A stretch of DNA of 64,000 nt from Nostoc sphaeroides (lineage in GTDB: Bacteria; Cyanobacteriota; Cyanobacteriia; Cyanobacteriales; Nostocaceae). The translations under genes and the position numbers were made by a program. Location: contig NZ_CP031941.1 in NCBI RefSeq assembly GCF_003443655.1, positions 3,408,501 to 3,472,500 of the forward strand, in the 5' to 3' direction. Shown one piece after another: positions 7,455 through 16,400 of this stretch (position 1 is its first letter; each line of letters begins with the position of its first letter). Below the pieces are notes generated by a model, which saw nothing but the letters and a program-made list of their open reading frames with translations, did not search any database and was not told where the DNA came from.

Positions 7455-7958
7455 CTAATCAAAGTAGAAAAGCGTCACCACTTTTCTTTGTTCTTCTGCA
7501 TCCTGACAAGTTTGTAACAGGGTGCGACTGTCGTGAAAGGCAAAGCAGATTAGTTGCTGGCAACGGGAGACAATCTCCTTGTTGCACAGGTAACTAGCTT
7601 CAGCAAGAGACAGAGTATCATTACTGGGATTTTCGACTAGATGCATTACCTGTTCTAGTTGCTGGCGCGATTCCAAAGGCTGGCGTTCCAGGCTTTGGGG
7701 TAGAATCACCGTCAACAAATTTGCATCAGCCCGGGTTGCTCCCTTGATGGCGGCTGAATTTGTACCTGTAGCACCAGAAGTAATGATTCGATTACCCGAT
7801 AAAACTAGGGCATAAGTCATCATTTCAATAAGATTCTGATGCGTAATCGGGACATGACGAGAACCCAGCAAGGCGATTTTTTTAGAACCCGTTTGCTGGA
7901 TTGTCGCTAGTTCTTGCGCTAATGTATCTAGGTTAATAAGGTCTGTTGATTGGCTCAA
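7455..7958 (-). CDS. DprA/SLOG-like Rossmann-fold protein
   Basis: A 167-residue protein resembling the Rossmann-fold core of DprA/Smf and other SLOG proteins. IALLGSRHVPITHQN at residues 28-42 corresponds to the nucleotide- or DNA-binding loop, and RIITSGATGTNSAAIKGA to the SGGAxGID-xxAHxGA motif, here altered. The C-terminal part (LICFAFHDSRTLLQTCQDAEEQRK) is compatible with the last strand and helix. It is about half the length of DprA and lacks the flanking SAM and winged-helix domains. Related cyanobacterial proteins are usually labelled DNA recombination-mediator protein A; a role in transformation is not demonstrated, and nucleotide-metabolite binding is equally possible. Confidence 0.72.
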   Translation of the reverse strand: MSQSTDLINLDTLAQELATIQQTGSKKIALLGSRHVPITHQNLIEMMTYALVLSGNRIITSGATGTNSAAIKGATRADANLLTVILPQSLERQPLESRQQLEQVMHLVENPSNDTLSLAEASYLCNKEIVSRCQQLICFAFHDSRTLLQTCQDAEEQRKVVTLFYFD

Positions 7959-8042
7959 AGATGGAGATAATCAGATTAAACGACCCAGATATTCTACCAA
8001 ACAGCGTGTAGATGCGAGGAAAACTTGAGTTAAACATTGCTA

Positions 8043-8588
8043 CTAATTTTTGATTGTTTGGTTCAGTAACTCCATTACTTGGTTACACCAGGCTAGCCAA
8101 TGTGTTTCGTAACTAATACCATTTAGGAGAGTCAAGTACTGAAATTTGCCTGATTCTGGCAGTTCTTGCGGATTCTGAAAGTAACGCTGTTCTAATTGCT
8201 TGTACGTAGACAATTTTTTTAGATGGGCTTTTTGGTGATGTTCTAGCTCTGCCAAGATAATTTGGTTAGAAACAATATGACCAGCAAAAATTTTTACCAG
8301 TAAATCATCTTTAATCGGTGTGGGTTCACAAGGTTGAGCAATCCACTCTTTGAGCTGCTGTTCTCCCAAGTCTGTAACGCTGTAGAGTCTTTTATCTGGC
8401 CGTCCTGCTTGAAGAATCGACTCGGAACTAATCGATCTTTGATCTTCTAGCTTCGCCAACTCCCGGTAAATCTGCTGGTGACTTGCTGACCAGAAAAAGC
8501 CTACAGAGCCATCGAATCGTTTTGCTAAATCATACCCACTACAGGGTGCATCAAGCAGAGCCGCTAGTATTGCGTGCGCTAATGCCAT
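8043..8588 (-). CDS. PadR-family transcriptional regulator
   Basis: A 181-residue regulator with an N-terminal winged helix (MALAHAILAALLDAPCSGYDLAKRF, SASHQQIYRELAKLE, GRPDKRLYSVTDLGEQQLKEW) and a C-terminal helical dimerisation domain (about 90-175), the Vir/AphA-like subgroup. I chose the ATG at 8588, because upstream residues would read through the operator region. It is transcribed divergently from the DUF4188 gene. Two TATGCA-N6-TGCATA palindromes at 8612-8629 and 8639-8656, immediately upstream of its start, are the exact shape of AphA-type sites, so it very likely represses itself and perhaps its neighbour in response to a small ligand. Confidence 0.9.
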   Translation of the reverse strand: MALAHAILAALLDAPCSGYDLAKRFDGSVGFFWSASHQQIYRELAKLEDQRSISSESILQAGRPDKRLYSVTDLGEQQLKEWIAQPCEPTPIKDDLLVKIFAGHIVSNQIILAELEHHQKAHLKKLSTYKQLEQRYFQNPQELPESGKFQYLTLLNGISYETHWLAWCNQVMELLNQTIKN

Positions 8589-8611
8589 AATTTTTAATTC
8601 ACCACTTGACT

Positions 8612-8656
8612 TATGCAACTAATTGCATAAAATAATTATATGCAATTAGTTGCATA
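8612..8656. promoter_or_regulatory. Twin PadR operators
   Basis: Site 1 (8612-8629) and site 2 (8639-8656) both have the form TATGCA-N6-TGCATA and are exact reverse complements of each other, 27 bp apart centre to centre. The shape matches the recognition pattern known for AphA, a PadR-like regulator. They lie 24 bp upstream of the padR start codon. Confidence 0.85.
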
Positions 8657-8662
8657 AAACTT

Positions 8663-8765
8663 ATACCAATTTAATTAATGATTGCAACATATCCTTGGGT
8701 AAAGACGCGATGAATGGAGACGCGATGAATGGTCTATTTGTCGCATTCTTTTTTCAAATTGGTAT
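8663..8765. mobile_element. MITE-like element with ATACCAATTT ends
   Basis: Begins ATACCAATTTAATTAATG and ends TTCAAATTGGTAT, an inverted pair, with a direct repeat GACGCGATGAATGG twice inside (8704-8717 and 8719-8732). It sits between the PadR operators and the DUF4188 gene, so it separates the regulator's sites from that gene's promoter. Confidence 0.65.
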
Positions 8766-8785
8766 TAAACAACAAGGAGTGAGAG

Positions 8786-9304
8786 ATGCCTCAAGTAATA
8801 CCGGGACGATTTACAGCCGAGATTGATGAACCTTTTGTTGTATTTCTAATTGGGATGCGAATTAATAAATTATTCGCTTTTTCCAAATGGATTCCCACAG
8901 CCAGGGCAATGTCGCCCATGCTACGAAGCCTTAATCAGAATCCTGAAAAAGGGTTTTTAGGAGGAGAAGGGTTTATCTATCCGCGAGGGGTAGGACTGAT
9001 TCAATACTGGCGATCGTTCGAGGATTTGGAGCGTTTTGCCAGAAATCCAGCCGATGCACATCTAAAAGCTTGGCAAAGGTTTAATCAAGCCATTGGTGCT
9101 GATGGCAGTGTCGGCATTTGGCACGAAACTTATTTAATCGAACCCGGAAGATATAAGGCTATTTACGGCAATATGCCTGTCTTTGGATTAGCTGCTGCAA
9201 CTAAGCACATCCCAGCTATGGGGCGGAAGGAAACAGCTCGCCGTCCCTTGGGAGGTGACAGCGAGCCAGCTGTACCCTCACCAGTAATACAGCCTCCTAA
9301 CTGA
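8786..9304 (+). CDS. DUF4188 domain protein
   Basis: A 172-residue protein of the DUF4188 family. Characteristic blocks are VIPGRFTAEIDEPFVVFLIG, FLGGEGFIYPRGVGLIQYWR and ARNPADAHLKAWQRFNQAIG, then GIWHETYLI and GRYKAIYGNMPVFGLA. The fold is expected to be a dimeric ferredoxin-like barrel as in small monooxygenases; the reaction is unknown. Start ATG 8786 is preceded by AAGGAG at 8774-8779. The C-terminal 25 residues are low complexity. It is divergent from the PadR regulator, a frequent arrangement that suggests it is induced when PadR is released by its ligand. Confidence 0.85.
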   Translation: MPQVIPGRFTAEIDEPFVVFLIGMRINKLFAFSKWIPTARAMSPMLRSLNQNPEKGFLGGEGFIYPRGVGLIQYWRSFEDLERFARNPADAHLKAWQRFNQAIGADGSVGIWHETYLIEPGRYKAIYGNMPVFGLAAATKHIPAMGRKETARRPLGGDSEPAVPSPVIQPPN

Positions 9305-9320
9305 TAACTGAGCAATGAAT

Positions 9321-10415
9321 CTAAGACAATGCCGTTGCCGGAGTTAAACCTAATTTGGATAACAAACGGTCAATGTCAAAATGCTCGGACATCAATTGGC
9401 GAATATACTGAACCTTAATCGGCTCGTGGACACGGACTTGACCAAAAGTGCGGTCAACAATTCCTACAGTAGTTAGGGTATCTAAGTCAACAGACAAAAT
9501 GGGTATTTCTAGTTCTTCAGCGCGACTGAGAATGAACGGTGGGGGTGGTAGTTGTCCGGTGAGAATTAAACATTGGGTAGAAGTTTCCAAAGCCGCTTGC
9601 TGAATTTCCACGCGATCGCCTCCTGTCACCACTGCCATATTCCGGCGTTTGCGGAAATATTTCACAGCTGAATTGACATTCATCGCTCCAATTGCCAGAC
9701 TCTCTACCAACAAATCCATGCGATCGTTGCGACAGAGAACATCAGCCTTTAACTGCTTGACTAGTTCGCCAACACTGACACTGCGGAGCAAATCGCTATT
9801 AGGCAGCATTGCTAACACTGGAATCCCTTGTTGTTCCAAAAATGGGCGCAAGAGAGTGTCAACTGCTTCTAGTTGGGTGACAGGGATATCATTGATCACA
9901 ACTCCGATCAAGCGATCGCCCACACGCCCTTTTGCAGCCAATAGCGCCTCAACCGAAAGCAACGATTTATAGCGGGCTACTAACAGCACGCCAGCATCTA
10001 ATACTTCAGCCATTTGCAGCAAAGACAAGTCAAACAAATTGCCTTCGGATAAATCACCAGGCCCCTCTAATAACACCAAATCTCCTTGAGACTTATGTAA
10101 ATATTGCTGTATTAGGGACTGCTGATAATCGGTTTTGTCTTCCCCCCGCAAGCGCTTTTGCACATTTGGTTCATCCAAAGCCAGCATTGTAGGTGCAACG
10201 CGGTTTTCCGGCAAATTGAGGCTAAGAGCGATGAACTGGACATCTTCTTCAATTACGGTTCCACTAGACGAATTAAAACACGTACCGAGTGGTTTACCGT
10301 AGGTAATATCCAGACCTTTTTGCTGTAGCTGATGAGACAAACCCAGAACAGTTGCAGATTTACCGCTGTAATTCTCGGTTGATCCAATCAGCAAATATTT
10401 AGGGGATTTTGGCAC
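9321..10415 (-). CDS. BioD-like ATPase / DRTGG-domain protein (phosphotransacetylase-family)
   Basis: A 364-residue protein related to the N-terminal half of long phosphotransacetylases. Residues 6-22 (LLIGSTENYSGKSATVL) form a dethiobiotin-synthetase-like P-loop (G-S-x(4)-G-K-S), and VLLEGPGDL near 113-121 is the following strand. A DRTGG-type domain occupies about 215-330 (GAMNVNSAVKYFRKRRNMAVVTGGDR; LTGQLPPPPFILSRAEELEIPILSV). The catalytic PTA domain itself is absent, so acetyl transfer is unlikely. In cyanobacteria this free-standing form is conserved, and a regulatory nucleotide-binding role is the best guess. It is monocistronic, convergent with the DUF4188 gene. Confidence 0.8.
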   Translation of the reverse strand: MPKSPKYLLIGSTENYSGKSATVLGLSHQLQQKGLDITYGKPLGTCFNSSSGTVIEEDVQFIALSLNLPENRVAPTMLALDEPNVQKRLRGEDKTDYQQSLIQQYLHKSQGDLVLLEGPGDLSEGNLFDLSLLQMAEVLDAGVLLVARYKSLLSVEALLAAKGRVGDRLIGVVINDIPVTQLEAVDTLLRPFLEQQGIPVLAMLPNSDLLRSVSVGELVKQLKADVLCRNDRMDLLVESLAIGAMNVNSAVKYFRKRRNMAVVTGGDRVEIQQAALETSTQCLILTGQLPPPPFILSRAEELEIPILSVDLDTLTTVGIVDRTFGQVRVHEPIKVQYIRQLMSEHFDIDRLLSKLGLTPATALS

Positions 10416-10635
10416 ACATGCACTCCTAATTTCAAAAGTCAGAAGAACCCAGCTAGGTGTTTCCTAATTCTAGTTCCTTCTGGCAAAAGCCTCTCGCTCT
10501 CACAAATTAAGCTTTCCCAGAATTCCTTCTGATTGAACAAGCAGGGGCAAGGGTAAGGATGAAAGCTTCTCTTCGGCAAGATCGAGTTTTAAAAAACTGT
10601 ATAGAGACTTGGGGTTGGGAAAGCGACAATGCTAA

Positions 10636-11709
10636 CTAGTCCACTTTCTGTGTCCATAATTCAGAGCATTCCAAGTCCAAGAAAGCTGTTATGGATTTTT
10701 GCAATTGCGAAAACCATAGCCATTTCATCCGTTGGCGGTCTTCTTCTAAAACACACCACTGTGTAGCAACGTAAAGACTTTGAACTGCGGCAAGTTTATA
10801 ATCGTTGACCAGTTGCTCCCAATCATAGCCAAAAACACCATTGCTGATGAGATTTGCATGATATTCACGCAAAATCGGAATTTCCCATTGCCTACGTAAA
10901 TCAGTCTCCCACCAATGCACCATTACATACGCAAGGTCGCTTACTCCCAGCCAGGTAGTTAAAGACCAATCAAACGGTTGGCGATCAATGAGATAGGTTT
11001 TGCCGTTTCCATTTCGGGGAGAGAGGATATTACCAGGGTTGAGATCGCCATGAATTAGCGTAAAGCCAGATGGGTTTTTTGTACGCTCAATCATCTTGTG
11101 AGGATGATTTTCAAATACATCCATTAACAATGACTTCCATGAATCATCGATTTCGGTCTTAATCTCCTCTAACATTGGTAATAATCCAGGTTGAACGTGA
11201 GCTACATATCGCTCAATTTCAGTCTGACTAGTAATATTACTGCCAATAGCTCGTAATTTTTCAACACCCCACCAATGAGCGTGTAATGTGGCTAATGCTT
11301 TAGCAACTGCACAGCCATAGGCAAGTGTCGGCTGAATTCGTCGGTTGTGACGATGGCTTGTAGATAAGTCTTCTAAAAGAAGGTGATAGCGACGAGGATT
11401 TTCTGCATATCTTGCATGGTAGCAAGTAGGTATAGGTCGATTTGCTAGTTCAATGTAATCCCGTATATAGTAATTGACTTCAGATTCACCGAAAATGCCA
11501 TTGTTATCTGCACAAATTTTCAGCAGCAGGGATGCTGGTAATGTACCTGTTGTTTCTGATTGATACTGAAGCTGAATTTTAGTAATCTGAGAATTATCAC
11601 TATTTAAGGCTTCAATAGCAAAATTTTGGATAGAGTCAGTGGCGAGTGCTGAATTGAGCCAGTCAAGGTTAATTTGACTAATATTAGTAATGACTTCATC
11701 TGTATACAT
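10636..11709 (-). CDS. APH/CHK-like phosphotransferase
   Basis: A 357-residue kinase-fold protein of the aminoglycoside phosphotransferase superfamily. It shows a nucleotide-binding lobe with SLLLKICADN (the Lys strand) near residue 64, the catalytic loop TLIHGDLNPGNIL (HGDxxxxN) near 219-231, and a metal-binding TYLIDRQPFDWS near 240. The extra Trp-rich C-terminal segment (MVHWWETDLRRQW) resembles ecdysteroid-kinase-like/CHK proteins, which phosphorylate varied small alcohols. The substrate is unknown, and antibiotic resistance should not be inferred. It is monocistronic, with long AT-rich DNA on its 5' side. Confidence 0.78.
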   Translation of the reverse strand: MYTDEVITNISQINLDWLNSALATDSIQNFAIEALNSDNSQITKIQLQYQSETTGTLPASLLLKICADNNGIFGESEVNYYIRDYIELANRPIPTCYHARYAENPRRYHLLLEDLSTSHRHNRRIQPTLAYGCAVAKALATLHAHWWGVEKLRAIGSNITSQTEIERYVAHVQPGLLPMLEEIKTEIDDSWKSLLMDVFENHPHKMIERTKNPSGFTLIHGDLNPGNILSPRNGNGKTYLIDRQPFDWSLTTWLGVSDLAYVMVHWWETDLRRQWEIPILREYHANLISNGVFGYDWEQLVNDYKLAAVQSLYVATQWCVLEEDRQRMKWLWFSQLQKSITAFLDLECSELWTQKVD

Positions 11710-11831
11710 TTGTGTTTATCTATGGTTTTATTTACATCAAGCATAAATTCAGGAGCTTCTAATTTCCTGAGATTAGTATAAAAATGTAGATTGTAATTTT
11801 CAGATTAAACTATTTAATCATATAAATAACG

Positions 11832-11962
11832 TATAGCAATCTTAAATAATTCGTGAAAATTTCTCTTGATTTTCTCGGCGTCTGGAGCGATCGCCTACGG
11901 CAAGCCACTCCGTATTGACGTTATAAAAAATTATTTCTCATAAGTTAGATAGGATTACTATA
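11832..11962. mobile_element. MITE-like element with TATAGCAATC ends, copy 1
   Basis: Termini TATAGCAATCTTAAATAATT and, inverted, GATAGGATTACTATA. A second copy, 105 bp long with the same ends, is at 52397-52501. The interiors differ; here it carries a HIP1 octamer. No coding capacity. Confidence 0.75.
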
Positions 11963-12057
11963 CCAAAGTTAGATGCGATCGCACGTCTTGGCTCTTGCGT
12001 AACCCGCATCACAAGGTATTAAACTCCAGTCAAGATTGTAAAAATTAAAAATGTAAA

Positions 12058-12142
12058 AGGGACATAAATGCTACAGTTATACCTCAAAGCTCATCAAGAC
12101 TGAAACGTTTGTAGCATAGTAATTCCAGGCTCCTTTGTCCCT
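12058..12142. ncRNA. Candidate structured RNA element
   Basis: Two nested helices can form: AGGGACA (12058-12064) with TGTCCCT (12136-12142), and ATGCTACA (12068-12075) with TGTAGCAT (12110-12117). Both are perfect. No known riboswitch class is recognised and transcription is not shown. It could equally be a DNA repeat. Confidence 0.3.
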
Positions 12143-12309
12143 GGTGACAGCTTCCGTAACTTTACCCCTTGATACAACTTTGTTAGTTTGGTAAAAAACT
12201 GAATTATTCTCTGATGTTATTTTTCAATAATCTGTATCTATTTTGTCCTATTTCTTAGTGATTAATAACTTGCAAGTCTCACAAATAATTGTTATTTCTA
12301 TTAAATAAA

Positions 12310-12456
12310 TAAGTAAGTCGGTGCTAATAAAGCTAACTAATGTTCGCGTAGCACCGACCACAGGAGAAGGCTGTCATTTTTCATTGTTGATTATTAAGGC
12401 TTTCATGTGTGTTGAGTTTTCGTAATATAGTTTTTTTCTGACCATCGACTTACTTA
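12310..12456. mobile_element. MITE-like element with TAAGTAAGTCGGTG ends, copy 1
   Basis: Left end TAAGTAAGTCGGTGCTAATA and right end ATCGACTTACTTA, inverted. Inside, GTCGGTGCT (12317-12325) pairs with AGCACCGAC (12350-12358). Related copies are at 20725-20870 and 58756-58898, with a partial one near 12862. It lies in the probable promoter region of the peptide gene. Confidence 0.7.
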
Positions 12457-12505
12457 AAGCAATTCCAATAATTATCTCAAAAACACTTGATAAGGATGTT
12501 AAGAA

Positions 12506-12718
12506 ATGGCTAAAATTACAATTTCTGAACTGCCTTTGGCCGAGCTAGAGGAAAATTCTCTGTTAAATACACTCTCTAGAGAAGAAATTACTGCTATCAA
12601 TGGAGGCGGTCTCAAAGGGGCAATAATAGGAGGTATTGTAGGATTCGTTCTCGGTGGGCCAGGAGGTGCTGTTATCGGAGCTGCCGCAGGTAGTATAACA
12701 GAGGATTTGCTTAAGTAA
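12506..12718 (+). CDS. Double-glycine leader peptide, class II bacteriocin-like
   Basis: A 70-residue precursor. Residues 1-34 form a double-glycine leader with the canonical LSREEITAINGG pattern (LSxxELxxIxGG) and acidic helix before it. Cleavage after G34 would release a 36-residue core, GLKGAIIGGIVG..., that is hydrophobic and packed with GxxxG/GG steps (glycine zipper), typical of pore-forming class II bacteriocins. Export would need a C39-peptidase ABC transporter, none of which is in this window. The ATG at 12506 follows AAGGATG at 12492-12498. No immunity gene is evident next to it. Small DG peptides in cyanobacteria may also be signals or self-acting toxins, so killing activity is not proven. 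Confidence 0.8.
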   Translation: MAKITISELPLAELEENSLLNTLSREEITAINGGGLKGAIIGGIVGFVLGGPGGAVIGAAAGSITEDLLK

Positions 12719-12778
12719 CCCAAGTTGTGGTTATCAAGTTCAGACACATCACAATGGGAGCGATCGCCTGAATCCATA

Positions 12779-12893
12779 ACTAAGTACAGAATTTCATAAA
12801 TCCGTGACGAATTGAGCGACCTACTAGTAATAGTTGCGAAATTTAATAACGCTACGAACTTGTGAAATCCTGTACTAAGTAAGTAGGCGAGAA
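12779..12893. repeat. Inverted-repeat element after the peptide gene
   Basis: ACTAAGTACAGAATTTCA (12779-12796) is inverted as TGAAATCCTGTACTAAGT, followed directly by AAGTAGGCGAGAATAAATCA, a relative of the TAAGTAAGTCGGTG termini. The rest of 12719-13001 contains a HIP1 site and no gene. Confidence 0.6.
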
Positions 12894-13001
12894 TAAATCA
12901 ATCACAAGGAGGCAGAAGGCAAATGGTCGCCGAGTACAGTCGAGGTGAGCCAGTTCTTACTAATGGAAGCAAAAGCAAGTAAAACGCATTCATAACTTTC
13001 C

Positions 13002-13379
13002 TCAAAAGCCCAACACCTGCATTGATTTCTCAAGTACTTCTTTGGGGCGAAATGGTTTAGTTAGATATAAGTCTGCACCAACTTCAATTCCTTTTTGTTT
13101 ATCAAATTCCTGTCCCTTAGCTGTCAAAATTATGATATAGATGTCAGTCATTTGTAGTTCGTGTTTAACAATATGACAGACTTGCAGACCATTCATTTTA
13201 GGCATCATCACATCAAGAAAAACCAGGTTTGGTTTTTCAGTTTTAATAGTTTCGAGAGCTTCTTCTCCATTTCTAGCAGTTAGAAGCTCAACACCCTCCT
13301 CTTCTAATGCTTCTAAGGCTTGTTCCATCAAAATCAAGATATTGGGTTCATCGTCAACAATCAGAATTTTTTGGGTCAT
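13002..13379 (-). CDS. CheY-like single-domain response regulator
   Basis: A 125-residue receiver domain with no output domain. All landmark residues are present: acidic pocket D9-D10, phospho-acceptor D56 in FLDVMMPKMNG, T86 in ILTAKG and K108 in LTKPF. It lies 104 bp downstream of the hybrid kinase on the same strand and would be last in that cluster. It is therefore likely to be the phosphoryl acceptor of one of the two kinases, passing the signal on by protein contact. The spacer 13380-13483 consists of GGGATTGG/GGGAATTAG-type repeats, so read-through rather than tight operon structure is assumed. Confidence 0.93.
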   Translation of the reverse strand: MTQKILIVDDEPNILILMEQALEALEEEGVELLTARNGEEALETIKTEKPNLVFLDVMMPKMNGLQVCHIVKHELQMTDIYIIILTAKGQEFDKQKGIEVGADLYLTKPFRPKEVLEKSMQVLGF

Positions 13380-13483
13380 AGGGATTGGAGATTGGGAATT
13401 AGTGATTAGGGATTGGGAATTAGGGATTGGGGATTAGAAGAATTCCTTCCCAGTCGCTAGCCCCCAATTCCCAGTCACAGCGA

Positions 13484-16400
13484 TTACTGTTCGGACAGCA
13501 TAATAAAAAATACATTTTCCAACTCCTTTTCAAACCGTAGGGTTTTCACCAAATCGGCTTCTTGAGAGAAGATAGAATCGATGATGATCATGTCAGGTTT
13601 GGCTGACAAGGCTTTATAAATGCATTCTTGCGGATTGGAGGCTTCAATCACGCTGTATCCTTGAGTTTGCAGTACATCTGATAAGGTTTTTAAGGCTGAT
13701 GCATTTTTATCTACAACTAATACCTTTTTACTAGAAGTGCCTTGGTAAAGTAGTGAGCCAATTTCGGTAAGGAGTTTTTCTGTGTCAATGGGCTTAGTGA
13801 GATAGCGATCAATACCAATATGGTAGCCGCGTTCTTTGTTTTCAATAATTGACAGAATTATTATTGGAATGTCTGCGGTCTGAGGATCATTTTTGAGGAC
13901 GGCTGCCACATCAAAGCCGTTAATTTGGGGCATCATCACGTCCAAAAGAATCAGATCGGGACGGGCTAATTTGATTTGATGAATTGCATCCATGCCGTCT
14001 TTTCCTTCCCGAACGTTGTAACCTTCGTTTTCCAGTTGTTGACGCAATAGTTCTCGAATGTTAGCGTCATCATCTACAACCAAAATGGTTTTACGGTTTT
14101 GGTTCAGTACAGCGTTTTTGGTGATGACGTGTTCTTTGAGTTGCTTGACTAGCGTATCCAAATTTAGATTAGCATTGGTTTTTTGATCGCTGGTGTAGGT
14201 GGGAATGATAAATGAGAATATGCTGCCCTTACCTGCTTCACTCTCAACCCAGATTCTACCGCCGTGATGATCGACGATTTGTTTACAGATGGGCAGTCCT
14301 AACCCTGTGCCTTTGGGTTTGTCGGTGAGGGTGTCGCCAACTTGGCGGAATTTCTCGAATACTTTTGGTTGGTCTTCAGGTGCAATCCCAATGCCTGTGT
14401 CGATGACGCTGATGCAAACACCGTCGTTTCCTTGTTTGACGCGACAGGTAACACAACCAGATTCGGTAAACTTAACGGCATTGGAAATCAGGTTGATTAA
14501 AACTTGCAGCAAACGATTGCGATCGCCTATTATCTGAGGCAGTCCTGGTTCAATTTCGCTGACTAATTGCAAGCCATTGGTTTCAAATAACCCGGCGGTA
14601 GAATTGGTTGCCCAATCGAGTAATTCGCTGGGATCAATCGGCTGCATCTGCCATTCCACCTTACCTGCTTCCATCTTGGCGATGTCCAAGACATCGTTAA
14701 TCAAAGATGTGAGCCGTTCTGCTTCCGATACAATAATGTTGAGATTGTCAGCCACCCGCTTAATCGTTTTTTGAAGCTTGCGGTCTTCGGTAGCAATCAT
14801 TGGGAACACATCGGTTTGCAACTTTTCTTGAATGATGGACGCAAAACCGAGAACAGAAGTCAGTGGTGTCCGCAGTTCATGGGAAACTGTTGAGATGAAA
14901 TCGGTTTTCATCTGGTCGATTTCCTTTTCTGCCGTCACATCCCGAATTAGCAGCGCCGAACCAAAGCAGGCATCGGGTTCTGAATCTGTCGTCTTTTTGA
15001 AAATGGCGGTTGCCACTGCTTGACCAATGCGTTCCTTTGTCAGTGCAACTTCGGCAGAAAACACCTCTTTGGGATAGGACTGAGTTCGTGCAATTAGGTC
15101 TGCTAAACCAGATATCGGCAATTCTCGGTAGTGGCCGTTGAGGGCGGTAGCTGTTAATCCATGCATGGCTAAAAAAGCAGGATTGAAGTGGGTGATTTGT
15201 CCTGCGGTGTCTGCCACTAACAAACCATCTGCTAAGTTATCCAAAATGGCATTTAATCCCTGCGCTTCTGCTAGGGTATTTTGCAGAGCAGCCGTCCGCT
15301 CGACAACTCTGGCTTCCAGTTCTTGATTTAGTTGCCGCAGAGCAATTTCTGCTTGTTTGCGAGCAGTAATATCGGTATTGATTTCCAGCACCGCGCAGGG
15401 CTGACCAGAGATGTCCCGTTGTAACGTCCATCGGCTTTGGACGGTAATCACTTTGCCTTCATGGGTGAGATGTTCCACTTCTCCTTCCCAATTACCTTGC
15501 TCTAATAACTCTGCTGCAATTTCTTCCTTTGGCTTTAGAAAAGTTTTTTTGATAAAAGCTTGAATGCATTGGTCTTTTACTTCCTCACGCGTCCAACCGT
15601 AGAGCCTTTCGGCACCCTGATTCCAGTGAGAGATTTTGTCGCTCATGTCACGGACGATAATGGCATCGCTGGAATGATTCAACATATCCAATAAACGTTG
15701 ATTTTCAGCTTCTGCCTGTTTGCGATCGTGAATATCAGTACAGGTGCCAATCCATTCCCGAATACTGCCGTCTTCTTCCAAGACGGGGGCACCACAGACA
15801 GAGAAGTAGCGGTATGTGCCATCCTTACCATGCAGCCGATATTCGGTTTGGTAGATACCTCGGTTTGCCATAGCAGCATTCCAAACTTCTGTGGAGTTGG
15901 CACGGTCATCGGGGTGAATTGGATCGAACCAGCCCCAACCCTCAACTTCAGTTTCGCTCTGCCCCGTGTAGTCCATCCAGGTGAGCATTTCACTACTTAT
16001 TCCCAGCCCTTCCGGGGTAGCTCCCCAGACAATCTGTGAAGTCGCAGTTACTAAGGAGCGATATCGTTCTTTTAGACGCTGATTTTCGGCTTCTGCCAGC
16101 TTGCGCTCGTGAATATCGGTGCAGGTGCCGATCCACTCCCGGACGCTGCCATCTTCTTCTATAACGGGCGCACCCCAGACCCAAAAGTAGCGATAGTTGC
16201 CATCCTTGCCACGAATTCGGTATTCAATTTGATACATACTCAGGTTTGCCACGGCAGCACTCCAGACTTCTCCGGTGTAGGCGCGATCGTCAGGATGAAC
16301 GGCATCAATCCAGCCGCCATTCTCCGCTTCAGCTAGACTTTGACCTGTATAGGCTATCCAGCTTGCCAGTTCAAAGCAAATTCCTTGTGGTGTGCTTACC

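Larger units (their letters stand above)
11710..12505. other. Long intergenic region before the peptide gene
   Basis: Nearly 800 bp without a convincing gene. It holds one MITE-like element (11832-11962), a potential structured RNA (12058-12142) and a second MITE-like element (12310-12456) that ends 49 bp before the peptide start. The remainder is AT-rich. Confidence 0.65.

Noticed and set aside
10636..11709. Antibiotic-resistance kinase
   Set aside because: The APH-like fold is present, but CHK/ecdysteroid-kinase-like features and lack of a resistance context make a resistance claim unsupported.
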